Counted from the stretch's first letter, positions 41,040-53,043 are shown. The stretch is DNA of 64,000 bases from Exobasidium rhododendri (GCA_026210745.1 CP110631.1:930001-994000), one strand, 5' to 3'. Made by a program: numbers and translations. Notes: generated by a model from the letters alone, not told the origin.

Positions 41040-42904
41040 TCACTTGGGCGTTGGCACCTTGCTTAAAGCGGGCATCCCAGGTCCAGGCGGATTGGAGAAT
41101 TTAGTCTGAACAAACGTCTTTAGAATTCCCACGCCCTTTTCACCGTCGAAGAGCTTCTGGTCAAATGCGTGATAAAGCTTGTCCATTTCACTCAGATCGA
41201 ACCGATGAGTAAGGATGAGGGTTGGGTCGAACTTCTCGGGAATGATGTAGTCTGCAAACAATGATTTCAGCCAGTCAGTCTCGGAAGGGACAGAGTCTGT
41301 CAAACGGCCACCTTCATCGAGGTCTCACCGTTGAGAATCTTCTCCATGTAAAGTTGAGCGGGCGCTTGTCCATTTCCCTTAAGCATGATACCCTTCTCCA
41401 TTAGAGCACCGATATTGAACCCATTGGCGAGACCGGCGTAATCTGCGGCAATCGAGATCCTTCCATGCTTTCTGGTTGCCACAATGCACTCATTGAGGAT
41501 CTCGGGTGAATCGGTCTCAAGTGCCATAGCACGCATTGCCTTGTGCATCAAGCTTTGTGCGTATCGAAAGCCAGCTACATCAAAGCAAGCATCCCAGCCC
41601 GTCGGCTCCATCTCGTACAGCTTCTTCACAACACCTTCCGGGCAGTCAGTGTCGCGATTAAGTATCTCTACCCCGATCTTTTCCTTTGCAAAATCGAGTC
41701 TGTTTTGCACAGTGTCGATGATGACTACTCGCTTTGCTTTGAAGACCTGACAAGTCGGAAACAAACATGAGCTTCCGGGTAGCCAATGAGCAATCCAATG
41801 AGCTCTTCTCTCCGTCACTCACTCTTTTGAGCCATTGCGCAATGTTGAGGCCCACGGGACCAGCGCCCCAAATGGCAGCCGTGTTTCCCTCTTTGAAGTC
41901 TATATCTACCACGGAATGGTAGCTAGTGCAAACGATATCACTCAAGAACATTGCCTTTTCATCAGATACACCATCAGGGATCTTAAGTAGATTGTTGTCG
42001 GCATAGGGTGCGCGGAAGTATTCTGAAGGTCGAAAGCCAGAGAGGAAGAAAAAAGCGAGACAAGGCGTGAGTAATCAGCCGTCTTTGGCATGTTCGAGGG
42101 ACATTGTCTTGCCCTCCTATTCTGATTGCCTCACGCACCTGCCTGAGCTCCAGAGTACGAGCCAGCAAAGTGACCATAGCCTCTGAGGAGGTAGTCGATA
42201 AAGAATGAGCAGCCAGTCACAGATATTTGGTCACGAAGTCTAATCATCATCCAGAGGGTCCACTCACAGAAGACCGCTGAAATTTTGACCGTATAGCGTT
42301 TTCATGACAGAGCTTGAATTTGTGTTCTCGCACATGGAACCGAGCTTTTCCTTGCAGAATTTACAAAATCCACAAGAAATGCTGAAGGAAGCGACGACAC
42401 GATCACCCACTTTAATTTTCTTGACGTTGGAGCCGACTGACTCCACCACCCCCATACCCTCGTGGCCGAGGATGTCATCGGGGACCAATTGTAGAATGTC
42501 GCCGTGGAGAAGGTGCTGAAAAGGAGGACCTCGCATGGGTGGTGTCAGTCTACTGTATTGTCTCTACCTCCACTCCTAAATACACACACACACACTCACC
42601 AAGTCGCTGCCACACACTGTGGAACCGGTCACTTTGATCAAGGCGTCATTCTCGTCCATGATCTTTGGCTTAGGCATCTCTTTCATTTCAACTTTCTCCT
42701 TTCCCTGCCAAGTGAGCTGTCGTGCATGATCATAAGAGACTGGACGAGAAGAGGTAGAGATAGACCTGCCTCACTCACAGCCATCATCGTCTCCCCTTTG
42801 CTACTAGCCTCCTCCTGCGTCAGATCAGTATGCTTGCTCGTCGTGGTTGTGGGCTCGTCACCCATTGCCTTTTGGGCAGCGTTGGAAGCAGCATTCACAG
42901 CCAT
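41040..42904 (-). CDS. Zinc-dependent dehydrogenase, glutathione-independent formaldehyde dehydrogenase-like
   Basis: Seven-exon model with consistent phases: 42779-42904, 42600-42716, 42268-42515, 42139-42182, 41823-42022, 41329-41746, 41040-41251; 454 aa. The medium-chain reductase core starts LTWQGKEKVEMKEMPKPKI; the catalytic zinc site is STVCGSDLHLLHGD and GHEGMGVVESVG, the structural zinc cluster CGFCKFCKEKLGSMC, and the NAD site AAIWGAGPVGLNIAQWLKR. A long internal segment (VAGFRYAQSLMHKAMRAMALETDSPEILNECI) is typical of the glutathione-independent formaldehyde dehydrogenase branch and separates it from ordinary alcohol dehydrogenases. The 40-residue N-terminal extension is unrelated to the fold. 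Natural substrates in fungi are unclear, so formaldehyde oxidation or dismutation is inference. Confidence 0.82.
42583..42598 (+). repeat. Short CA microsatellite inside an intron
   Basis: A run of CACACA repeats at the donor side of intron 2 of the formaldehyde-dehydrogenase-like gene, immediately beside the splice donor. Length changes would not alter the protein. Confidence 0.6.
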
Positions 42905-43319
42905 GTTTGTCGGTATTGTCAATGAAGAAGGAAGACTTCGGTAGGGAGCGCAAGAAAAGTGTGCTTCAATGCTAGTGGAGGTGGACTGGGCTCTAGGAGG
43001 CAAGGACACCGAGCCATGGATATTTTCTTCTTTTTGTAATAATCTTTACGCACAATGTCCCTAGGGTCCAATGACATGCAACGGTACTATACAGCAGGAG
43101 CAGTGACGTCTTCTAGCGTCAGACTATGAAATTTCTCACAACCGACACGCGCGGCTCGATATTCGCGACACAGATGTGGAAGCCGGTCAACTTCACTCAT
43201 GTGGTTCTTTTGGATGCTCCGCCACTTTTCCGCATCGTATCTTCAATAGCACGGCAGACTAAGCACACAGCGTGGAGTCGTCTGGCATCCAAAACCTCAT
43301 AAAGCTTCTATTAGCTATA
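42905..43319. other. Intergenic, no gene seen
   Basis: This 415-bp stretch separates the zinc dehydrogenase start from the arrestin-like gene stop, both on the minus strand. No gene, RNA or strong repeat is visible. Confidence 0.5.
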
Positions 43320-45967
43320 CTATTTGACACTCGGGAGAGCATTCCTCGTAGGCAAGTCGACGCTACCCCTAGCATTGTCGATCATGGCGTAAGTTGGGAG
43401 ACCGGTCTGTTCGTTTGACGTCTCGACTTGTTCCGTCATCGGCGTCACCCGACTGCTGTTACTGGTAATGACATCGGAATTCGCGGACAAGGAAAGCCAC
43501 TGCTGACTGAGCTGTATTAAGCGGGGATTCACCCTACCTTGATGGGGCGTCAAAGGCGGTGAGGAAGCTCGATTAGAGGCTTCTACCCTTGAGGAACTCG
43601 GTGCTCTTCCTGGTGTCAGCGATGGCGCCGTCTGTCGTCGTAGGGAGATACTGCTGGATGAAGGCGCTTGCCGACTCTCGCCCACGGTTTCTGCAAGGGG
43701 CGATGATGGCGAGTCTGCATCTTGACTACGTACACTCCAATAATCGGGTAGAGTGAGCCAAGCATTCGCGGTCTGACTGTGGTTGATGGTCACAGGTGCT
43801 TCGATGATGATATCGTACAGTTTTCTCTCCCCTCCGTCGTTGCCGAGCTTCTCTACCCTAATGGAAAGCTTGACCAGATGACTGACGGCAATGTTGCTCT
43901 TCTTGTGGTTTGTGCTGATATTGATGTTCGTCCCACTACAGGAAGGTACCTCGAGATCCATTGCTAGCTCCCAAGGTCCAAAAGGGTCCATCAAGGACGC
44001 CAAGATATCAGGTGTACTGCCATTGACCTCCTCCGTGTAGTAATTTGCCGCTGCTTTGGCATGAGGTGTGACTGGGCTTGTCTCGAGCGCATCATGAGCT
44101 TCAGAAACGATGGGTAAGATGCCCATTCTTGACGATTCCAAGGGTAGCAGCCGTAGCAGAACCCACTTTCGAGGCACTTCGTGACGAGCTACCCGCCTAC
44201 CTTTGGCAAAATACGCAGTTCTTTCTTCTAGAGAAGCAATGATACGATGTATGCATACCTTTTCGGTCGGAACAAATTTCACCCAAATGGGAATCTTACT
44301 GCCCACAGGAAAACTCTTTCCCATGACAAAGACCACGTAACGAAGGCAGTCATCCCAATTTCTTTCGACAACGATGGCGTCGTTTTCATCTTGACCATCC
44401 TCATCAGGCGCATGTACCAAAGTGATCTCCTTATCACATGTCAGGTTGGAAGTCAATGTTCCGACCCGATGAACGTGCGCTCGAACAAGGTAGGCATTGG
44501 AGCCAAAATCGGCATGCAACGTAGGCGGCAGATTGGAAGGCAAGGGAATGGAGAAAGGATAGGTATACGTTCCTTTTTTAAATTCATTGCTGTCACCTTC
44601 GTCTTCTTGTGCCGCGCTTCCCTCCGGATGGTGATTGCTACTTGCATCGCTGCTAATATTACTACTGCTACTTTTGCGCTGACTGTCTTCGTCCTCCTTG
44701 ATCAGGTTGGCTAGCATTCCTTTGAAGCCTTTCCTGCTTCCTGGTCCGGGAGACATCGAAACATTGACCGCCTTTCCCTTTCCCTTAGCACTGACAAGAT
44801 TTGCACTTGGCGACCTAGAAAGCTCAGTTGATGTTCTTGCGCTGCTTGGTTCGGAGTGACAGCCTTGTCCGTTCGAGGATGTAGGAGCAGTAGGATCACA
44901 GGCACTCTGCTGCTGTTGCCACGTAGGATTGATCGGTGTAGGGTCAAATCGTACACCGGCGCTTACCGCTGTAGGATTAATTTGCTGCCTGCTTTCCTGC
45001 CTTCCTAGGGGATGAAGTATAGATCGATTACTCGGGCCAGCAGACTTGACGCTTTGGGGATGCTGAGCATTGGAAGTAGCGGCGATGCTGCTTTCCTGGG
45101 TATGCGGTGTATTTGGAATGGTGCGCGGTGATGTTGAAGGTGATGCAGCATCAACATTTGCTAGAGAGGAAAGGTTGGAAGTAGTTGAAGGTGTACTTTG
45201 CTGGCTGGTATCGTAAATAGGAGGCGGATCAAAGTAGCTGTTCGACTGGTGAGTACTTGAGACTCTCGCTACATTGAATCTTTGCGTTAGTGGCGAGCGC
45301 ATTGGCGACGATGAAGCCGATCTTGTCTGATTTGTCGAGGGCTGTCTGCTAGCATTTAATTCTTTGATCAGTGTGGGAGGCAAGATGGCCGTGCCAGCAC
45401 GAGCTGCTACATTGCCAATCGACCTTGCCAATGTCGGACTACGCTCGCTGTCCAGCGGTCGACCAACACGGGGCACCGAAGGCGAAGACTGGGCACCTTG
45501 ACTTCGATTCGTCCGAGATCGATCGTCCCTTGCTTCGTCTGCGAAATTACCGACGCTATTGGCCCGCCTCCGAGACTGTCCTGACTGCCCTTCCTTGGCA
45601 GAAAAGAGGACGATTTTTTGGGAGAATATCGTGGATTCTTCCGACGTATCTAAACGATTTGGCCCAATACCTATAATCCGATACCGTCAACACTGGCCGA
45701 CACTATGCGTCCCCCCTCTCGCTAAGAGAAGATTACTGACTCACCTTCTGGCCAGTCTGTTCTTGCCCTGCCCTGAAGTAATATGGAGATCTCTTTGATT
45801 TTGCTTGGCTTTGGTAAAGTAAGGAGTAATAGCCCTCTTAGCTGCGACGGTGGTGCATCAAAATTGATCGGTCTGGCTCTGCCACGTCCATTTTCGCCGA
45901 CTGCTGACTGGCCTCGAAGGAAGATTACTGGCTCGAACAGAGTTAGTTGCAGCGAGGCCGGCGCCAT
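43320..45967 (-). CDS. Arrestin-related trafficking adaptor (ART/alpha-arrestin)
   Basis: Model: exons 45745-45967 and 43320-45670 with a 74-nt intron; 857 aa. The arrestin N-lobe begins LQLTLFEPVIFLRG and RARPINFDAPPSQLRGLLLLTLPKPSKIKEISILLQG, and continues across the intron with DTSEESTIFSQKIVLFSA. It is then interrupted by a disordered insert of about 160 residues before the fold resumes at KKGTYTYPFSIPLPSNLPPTLHADFGS, a strong arrestin block, and runs to about residue 640 (VKFVPTEKVCIHRI, SHLVKLSIRVEK). A PPIY motif at 224-227 in the insert and an LPTY near the C-terminus are candidate binding sites for the WW domains of Rsp5-type ubiquitin ligases. Alpha-arrestins bring such ligases to plasma-membrane transporters for ubiquitylation and endocytosis. 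Confidence 0.88.
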
Positions 45968-47356
45968 TGGGTGACACCACAATGCCGCGCTGAATGTACC
46001 TGCTGTGAAGCACTTCTGCTTCCTTGTACTAGAGCATACGTCCTGCGCTTAGTAGCATGAAGGAGGATAGGGAGTGTGCATCAGGACGTAAGGTAAAGTG
46101 TCTAGAGCGATGCGCCCTTCTAATTCGAATAGCCTTAAAGGAGAACTAGGAATTCTCAAAGAGGAGCTACTGTGTATTTCAATGCAAGCCTTGCTGCAGT
46201 TGAGCCGCGGCTAGCCTTCCGCCCACAGAAACGGCCGCTCCCCCTGCTCTGGCAGCCGTACGATCTCCTCATCATCTAGCTATGTCTGATGACCATCCCA
46301 ACACCTTCCGCGAATGCATTCCTACGATCGGAAGGAAGCAGAAGTATAGAACAGCCAGTTGCAAGTTTAGACACACGTGCAGGCCAGAGAGCTTCCATTG
46401 CTAGGTGGGTCCGCTCGTACGAAGGATGGAAAGGAGGAGAAGGAGAAGCCTTGAACGAGGAGCGACATCACCGCCTTAGCGACAACTGAGGAGGAGCAAG
46501 GTAGCAAAGCAATCTTTAAAAGCAAATTTGGTCGCCGCGAAACGGAGATAGACCATAGTATTGATGGGTTGTTGGACCTTGGAGCAAGCCATCGTGCCCA
46601 TCTATTTGTGCTTTCCTTCTCGCCACATTGCCGATGCTCTCGCTTTGTGTCTCCTTGAGCAATATAGCCTCAAGCGAGATCTTGCATTCAGTCAATCGGC
46701 ATGTCCGATTTGGCTACATGAGTTCAATTCCGTTAAGGTTCAAATTTGCCCCATTTTCTGCCTCACTATAGAGGCAGAAGACACGGATTATCCTCTCAAG
46801 CTTGCTTCATCTGTCAGACCCGAGGTGAACTCAGCGCCAGACCCTTTTGTAGTAAAGTTGTAATGTCCAGTGCTTGCCTCCTCGAGGTCCCCTTCCCCCA
46901 AGAAAATGCTCATATTAGGGGCTTTTCTTGTCTGCCTCAGGTCTTTCATTTTTTGACCAAAATCGTCTAAATGGCCTGTGCGTGCGTAGGCGTGTGACAC
47001 TGTTCTTGCGCCTTACCCCGCATACAGGCTGATCTGTGCGCCAGATCTAAGTTGCAGGCAAGGTAAGGTCGGGAGGGACAATGGCCCCATAGGAACTGCA
47101 TTTGTGTGGGAGCGAGATCAATTACGCTTTCTTTGCTCTGGCGGCCGACCTTTCCCCTAATTCGCAGGGATCCCTCGCCCCCACTTGTTTTGTCTGACCA
47201 CTCTAAAGGAAAGTGCGTCAAGTGGGGCTCCGAGTATAAGGACTGTCTTTGCACTTCCTACCCTCCCACTCTCCTACCAAGGCAATCATTTGCCAAAAGT
47301 CATTCTCACCTCCGCCGAGACAAACACTTCACAACAAGCAGGACCTTATCGTCAGA
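45968..47356. other. Long intergenic region, no supported gene
   Basis: This 1389-bp stretch lies between divergent genes. A plus-strand frame at 46561-46863 (100 codons) has an ATG but no family similarity, no matching exon partners and cysteine/leucine-rich composition, so I do not call it. A TATAAGG string at 47236 lies 121 bp before the next ATG and may be its TATA box. No tRNA or repeat is seen. Confidence 0.45.
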
Positions 47357-48712
47357 ATGGGAAAGAAAGACAAAAAAGTAGCAGAGGATGCGACTTCTGC
47401 CGTAAATCCAGCAAGCAAGGAAACTAAGAAGCCGGTGAGTAAGATAGCATGCGCCTATTTACCAAGAGTTGACACACTGACATCTACTTCACACACTCCC
47501 TCTTCAATCAAAATCTACAGGGAATCGAAGGAAGTGTTCAATTCGATTCTTCTGATTCCGTGATTGAAGCGGCAAAGACGCAATTGAATTTGCCTCATGT
47601 TAACAAGCCGTGGACGCGAGATGCCTGGGAGCGAGCACGACCATGGGTCTTGGAACAAAGACAGAAGCTGGAAAGCAACGGCTGGTCGAGTGTAGACTGC
47701 CTTCGAGTGAGTTGGACCGCTTTGCCCGTCTTGAATCGCAGTCAATAAAGTTATCCTGACCACTGCCCGCTAGACTGAGCTGTTCGTGCTCAAGAAGCCT
47801 GCTCCTCCTGGCGCGTACACGGATGATGGATGTGAGTGCGACATATTTACGCAGAATGGGCATCGTCTGACAGTGTCTCTTGCAGTCGTCTACATCAGGA
47901 TCCCCAAAAAGTTCATTGATTTCTATCGATCAGGCAAGAGCGCCGCCGGAGAAGAGGCTGGCGAAAGTCCTACCGAGGAAGGCGAAGATGTCGACAAGAA
48001 GAAGAAGAAGTCGAGCCGCGTTTCCAAGAAGAAAGGAAACACTCCTTCTTACGAACTACAAGATTCGCTGATTTGGAAGCTCAAGATTGACGGTGCAAAC
48101 AGCGAAGAATTGGGAAGAGAGCCCAACGTTTGTCTTGATGTCATGGAGCCTATGGAGAACATGTGAGTTGATAGAGCACAACCACCAATGAGGCGCCTTT
48201 ACTGAAAAGGAGTGTTGCACTGTTGCACTTGGTTCCTCAGCTTCTACCTGGTGATGACGTTGCAGCCTGGCTTAATCAAGTTGCATGCCCATCGAAAAGA
48301 TGTCGTCCAGGCCGGTACAAAGCAGTCGTCTGCTCGAGATGATGTCGAAATGCCCACCGTTCGTCATACTGCCATGGTAGCTAGTGTCGAATCGTACACT
48401 CGTTCGCTTCCCCCTCCTCACTGGTTCAAGCGTCATACTGATCATCTGAGACGCATCTTGAGCGCTACTGGAAACATCGATTCAAGCAAAGAGTACGATG
48501 CTACAGCTGCTGTTGCCGAGACAAATCAAGTAGCTGCAACTCGAGAAATCAAGGATCTCAAGGAGATATCTTGGGAAGAAGAATTGATGCCTTCTAAGCT
48601 TGCAAACGTGGCAAGCGGTAAAGGTGGTGCTGCTGCCGCCGCCAATGGTATGAAGAAAAGCAAGAAGGTAGCAAACAAAGAAGTCAAGGAGGCTGTCGCA
48701 GTGACTGTCTGA
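47357..48712 (+). CDS. Hypothetical protein, five exons
   Basis: Model: exons 47357-47434, 47521-47706, 47774-47831, 47886-48162, 48241-48712; introns 86, 67, 54 and 78 nt, all in phase; 356 aa. The multi-intron structure with good splice sites argues strongly for a real gene, but I do not recognise the family. The N-terminus is Lys-rich. Conserved-looking blocks include LPHVNKPWTRDAWERARPWV, TELFVLKKPAPPGAYTDDGF with VYIRIPKKFIDFYRSG, DSLIWKLKIDGANSEELGRE, and NIFYLVMTLQPGLIKLHAHRKDVV. A basic KKKKKSSRVSKKKG stretch (about residues 145-160) could be a nuclear or nucleolar signal. The C-terminus is Lys/Ala-rich. No membrane span. Confidence 0.7.
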
Positions 48713-48951
48713 AGCAAGGTAAACCTGCGTTTGCGTGGGGAAATTGTCTTGATCTTTTACCTCTTATCGTGTGTTTTGCCCCTCTGATCTTGATGGAAAG
48801 ACGAATACATATAAATGCATTTGTTTGAAGCCTGTGCCAACGCCGGAGAAATTTATGCCTGTGTATCCCGAATCTCACTGAGCATGAACTTTCCAAAGCC
48901 ATATCTTTCGGTAAGAAGACACTATGCGAGCCGATCTGCCGCCTTCTGGGA

Positions 48952-49746
48952 TCAGATTGGCACTAGATGGCATCCAAGTAATCCTTGGCCGCCCCAAGCT
49001 GTTGATGGAGTCAGTCGAAGTCGCTTGATGGTCTTCTGCCCACTTCTATCCTTTCGAAGTACTACCACCGAGATCTCTTTACCTTCTTGAACTACGCTGG
49101 GCAAGTTACGCAAATCTCTTCGTGCGATCGATTGATGTGCAGTGGTGCTGTCCAGTTCGCCGAACCGAAGAACTTCATCGTCTCTGCAAAGATCAGCAGT
49201 CTGTGCTGGACTTGAATCCGCCACCGTATTTACCCTAGCAAATGCTTCTAAGCCCCCAACTTGCATCCAATCGCCAACATCGCCTTCTTGCGTTTCTACA
49301 AGCATGGAAACACCATCCCTTCGTCCATCGACTCTTCCCCACGCCCTGCCTGTTTGCGATGTGCCAGCAGCACTATCATGTCTTTCGCCTGCAGCCGACA
49401 CATCCTCCTGGCTGTCTCCACTTCTTGCCAAGGCAATTTCTAGTGCGCCTTGCATTCTCCTTTCTACCTTCTCTCGATCATTGCGAAGGGCGATTATACG
49501 AGATCGAGCACCTCTTACAGCAACAATGTCGATCGTGGCCACTGGAAAGCCTTGCCTGTCGACCAAGGGAGAAGTCATCGTGGCGCCTTGCTCCTGAAGC
49601 GCCTTTACGAGCGAGTATACTTCGTCATCGATGATCTTTCTTTCTTGAGCCAATTGTAAGCCTAGAGATCGTGCTTCTTCAGCAGATCGAGGCAGATTCT
49701 GGTCGTTGATTGCGAAGCTATGAGAAGGCAGCGGCATACCCATCAT
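48952..49746 (-). CDS. NAS2: 26S proteasome assembly chaperone Nas2/p27 (PSMD9)
   Basis: Single exon; 264 aa from ATG 49746 (the frame stays open a further 57 nt upstream without an ATG). The N-terminal helical hairpin reads ARSLGLQLAQERKIIDDEVYSLVKAL and the following MTSPLVDRQGFPVATIDIVAVRGARSRIIALRND is the family's hallmark. A PDZ-like domain occupies the C-terminal half (FARVNTVADSSPAQTADLCRDDEVLRFGEL... VVLRKDRSGQKTIKRLRLTP). Nas2 binds the C-terminus of Rpt5 during assembly of the regulatory-particle base. A low-complexity acidic linker of about 45 residues joins the two parts. It shares a 183-bp divergent promoter with the tRNA deaminase gene. Confidence 0.9.
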   Translation of the reverse strand: MMGMPLPSHSFAINDQNLPRSAEEARSLGLQLAQERKIIDDEVYSLVKALQEQGATMTSPLVDRQGFPVATIDIVAVRGARSRIIALRNDREKVERRMQGALEIALARSGDSQEDVSAAGERHDSAAGTSQTGRAWGRVDGRRDGVSMLVETQEGDVGDWMQVGGLEAFARVNTVADSSPAQTADLCRDDEVLRFGELDSTTAHQSIARRDLRNLPSVVQEGKEISVVVLRKDRSGQKTIKRLRLTPSTAWGGQGLLGCHLVPI

Positions 49747-49929
49747 ATATTTCCAGGACGGAGGGCGGAGGTGGTTTAGGATGGACGAAGATGGTAAAGT
49801 CAAAGACGCACCGCGTCCTTTTCCTACTTGAAAAGTACAGTCTGTAACAGGAATTTTCTTAGATGAGACGGCTAGTAGTACACTACCGTGCCTCGTTCCA
49901 CTGCGACGCTGCTGTCTTTATGTTCTGCC
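49747..49929. promoter_or_regulatory. Bidirectional promoter between Nas2 and Tad1 genes
   Basis: Only 183 bp separate the two divergent start codons, so both core promoters must lie here. No TATA box is evident. The distance would shorten further if either gene had an upstream start. Confidence 0.55.
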
Positions 49930-51571
49930 ATGCAATCTGCGAGTGAGTCTGCGAGTGAGCCTGCCTTCTCACTTGCAGACAAAGTCGCCGCCTCTTGCCT
50001 TGCACAGTACAAGCAGCTACCTCAAAGGGGAGCCAAGCCTACGATTCGAGGCGATGGGAAGTCAGTCTGCACGTAGTGATGTCGCTCTTCTACGTCGGCT
50101 GATTGCTTACTCTTCCACTACACAGATACGAGTGGACAATTCTCGCTGGAGTGGTGCTACAGATAGGAGAAGGCTACCACTGTATTTCGCTATGTACAGG
50201 TGTCAAGACATTACCGTATAATTCGCTCTCAGAGAACGGCGACTTGCTCCATGATTCTCACGCGGAGGTACTTGCTCGAAGGGCAGCTCGAAGATGGCTT
50301 CTCAATCGATTAGCGGACGAACAAGAGGCGAAGACTGGAGCAGCAGAGCTAGAAGGTGTGAGACGAGTCTTCACGAAGGACAGCGATTCAGCGCCAAGGT
50401 ATCGTCTCGTAACAGGTGTCTTGCTGCATTTGTATTGTTCGAAATTGCCGTGTAAGTAAGGTCTCGCCCCTGTGCAAGGTGGAAGAAGGTCCTGACAGTG
50501 ACATGGAATTTTGCTTGTGGCGTACCAGGTGGTGACATGTCTACCTCCAGTCTCTTGGAGGAATGCATCAAGACAGGACATGCCGATAGGAAGGCACCCC
50601 GTCGAATTGTGACTTTACGAGGACGCTCTGCCTTGTCAGATCCCCATCTTCACCTTCGCACAAAGCCAGGAAGACCGCAGTCGATGCCTAGCATCTCCAT
50701 GTCTTGCACTGATAAGCTAGCTATGTGGTCGATGGTAGGTATGCAAGGTTCTCTTCTTTCCAGATGGGTTGCCCCGATTTTTTTCAAGACGATCGTCATA
50801 GGTGTCGACTCGACACAGCGGACGAAGAGCTATGATGAATTTGCGCAAGAATGTGAGATGATATTGCAAGAGAAACGGAGAATGTGCAGTCACGAAGGTG
50901 ATGGTGTAAGGGTACTTTCGACTACTCTACCATTTGCTTCTTCTCGAGAGATTACACGAGAGAAGCTGTTGATCTCGAGACCAGATGCGCGCGTAGAAGG
51001 ACCTTCTGAAGAGCAAGATTTAGTCCCGGCAGCTGGCTGTGAGTGATTTCCTTGAGACCGACCGTACTCCATCGCTGACAAATCACATGCACCAGCAATT
51101 GTTTGGATCAGAGGAGAGAAAGTAGAGAACATCATTGAGGGAAAGAGGCAAGGAGCCGGACTTCCGAAAGATAAATCATTGCCTCTGGCACCCCTTGCTA
51201 GATCCAAGCTAAGCAAGATTGACTTTTTCCTTCTTGCTCTTCATGCCACATCCATCTTGGCACCTGGCCAAGTTGACACGCAGCCAGGAGGTACATACTA
51301 TCAAGCAAAGCATGACTGCACAGATGACAACATTGCCTTCTATCGGCGCACTAAAGAGGAGTTGCAGGGATCTATCAGTACAGAGGAACAGCGAAGGTTG
51401 GTTGCAGACTTTATCAAGTCCACTCAGGGAAAACCAGGGTGCTTTGTGGACACTGAAGATTCAGAGCAGTCGACGATGTCGTCGTCTTTGCCCTTCTACG
51501 GGTGGCTAGTGTCGGGCGAGTCGTTCGAATCGTTTGATTGTCATGGCAAGCATCACCCCGCATGTAAATAG
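49930..51571 (+). CDS. TAD1: tRNA-specific adenosine deaminase 1 (ADAT1/Tad1)
   Basis: Model: exons 49930-50060, 50126-50451, 50529-51038, 51096-51571; introns 65, 77 and 57 nt; 480 aa. The deaminase core is plain: KPTIRGDGKYEWTILAGVV, CISLCTGVKTLPYNSL, the zinc and catalytic DLLHDSHAEVLARRAARRWLL (HAE), and, restored across intron 2, LYCSKLPCGDMSTSS (the PCGD cysteine motif). SMSCTDKLAMWSMVGMQGSLLSR supplies the third cysteine ligand. Tad1 deaminates adenosine 37 to inosine in tRNA-Ala. No RNA-binding domain precedes the core, as in the yeast enzyme. The C-terminal part (KIDFFLLALHATSI... YYQAKHDCTDDNIAFYRRTKEEL) is the usual fungal closing segment. Confidence 0.92.
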
Positions 51572-51588
51572 ACGGCCTACCCTCCTCA

Positions 51589-53043
51589 CTACTCTTCGTC
51601 CACAACGAGAACCTTGACCACTTTTCGGCCGTCATTTGAATGACCTTTCCTAAGCGTTTCGAAGGCTTCCCAAGAGTCTTCCAAATGATACTCATGCGAG
51701 ATTAAATTCTCTAAGCCTCCCACGGAGCTTTCTGCTTCTTCTTCATCTAGATCGATCTGCAGACTTGACTTGCCACCTGCAGATCTTCTGTGTGCCGAAA
51801 CACCTCCACCAGACGAACGCAGAGTGCCGGAGCCAAGCAGTTGAATGGCTTTTGGGAACATGTCGGCATAGCGAAAGACGCCAATGATGTCTACCTCTCT
51901 CAGCAAAGCTGCTCCGAGTGCTATCTTCACGATGGGATGACCCATACCAACGAAGCACGCTTTGCCTCCGGTCTTGCAGGTGAATATTGATAGATTGATA
52001 CAGGTCGGTACGCCGGTGCACTCGTATACTATATCAAAGCCTTCTCTTGATTTCAATTTGGCCGAAAAGCCCAAGAAGTGCTGCAATATTTCCGCGGCCT
52101 GCTGTTTCTCCGACTGAAAGCCATTGTTGTTCTCTTCTTCCTTGAGTGCTGGAGTTGGCTTCAGACAATACGTTTCATCAACCCAGCCATTCTTCTTTGC
52201 GAACGCGAGGCGAAATGGATCAATGTCGATCGCTCCTACAAAGCTGGCTCCAAATGCTTTTGCAGTCGCAGCATGTAGAAGTCCCACAGCACCTGCACCT
52301 ATAATGAGAACCGACTGACCGACTGCCAATTGAGAGCGCGAACAGGACTGAAGCACGACCGCTAGGGGCTCTATCAGAGCTGCCGTTCGATATCCGACGC
52401 TTCCTGGAAGTCTGATTTAGTAGATGAGAGAGACTCGGTCAGCTCTTGAAGAACGTAAATGGGTCTAAACGGCGAGTCTACTAACACATGACAGAGGCGA
52501 GCAGGCCAGACGAAAAATCTTTGCAGTGTACCGTCAAGATGAGGCGAAGTCTTTGCACTCGAGGCAAAGCGAAGTGTCGGACAGAGGTTGTAACGACCAG
52601 AAAGGCAATAGGAGCATGTGGTGCAATTCTGCCCAGGCTCTATAACCACCCTTGACCCTATCTTTATTCCACTACGGACATCCTTACCAACAGCAATGAC
52701 TTCTCCTGATGATTCATGACCTAGGCACATAGGATGAGTGAGGGCAAAGTCTCCATTACGACCATGTTGGAAGTAGTGTAGATCTGAACCTAGCGATTGC
52801 ACCCCCTCGAATTGTCAATGAGTGCATTCGTATAACTTTTTGAAGCAGGTAAGGCAACTTACCGCAAAGTCCAGTAGCCCTGATACGAATTGTCACTTCG
52901 TCAGAACCCATAGGAGGCATTTCCCGCCGCTCCTATGTATGTCATAGAGGTCAGAGAGAATTTCCGGTACGCCTTTATACACGACTCACCATCCTCAAGT
53001 CAGCTGGGCCGTGCAGAACGGCACACAGGTTCAGTTCGGCCAT
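51589..53043 (-). CDS. Sorbitol/xylitol dehydrogenase-like zinc enzyme
   Basis: Model: exons 52990-53043, 52863-52932, 52486-52789, 51589-52411; introns of 57, 73 and 74 nt; 416 aa. The catalytic zinc region is ATGLCGSDLHYFQHG with GHESSGEVIAVG, the structural zinc cluster CTTCSYCLSGRYNLC, the mid-domain ALIEPLAVVLQSC and the NAD motif VLIIGAGAVGLLHAATA followed by DIDPFRLAFAKKNG. This is the polyol dehydrogenase branch (sorbitol, xylitol, L-arabinitol) of the medium-chain family; it oxidises polyols to ketoses with NAD. Two insertions are unusual: an acidic/Gln-rich stretch after the NAD motif and a Gly/Ser/Arg-rich segment (about residues 340-370). The third donor (GTTAGT) was preferred since it yields HVLPGSVGYRTAALIEP. 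Stop lies 17 bp from the Tad1 stop (convergent). Confidence 0.86.

Noticed and set aside
46561-46863. Small gene of 100 codons in the long intergenic region
   Set aside because: It has no recognisable domain, no splice partners and composition like neighbouring non-coding frames.
45968-47356. tRNA or other RNA gene in the long gap
   Set aside because: I looked for A/B-box patterns and cloverleaf arms in this and the other long gaps and found none that hold together.
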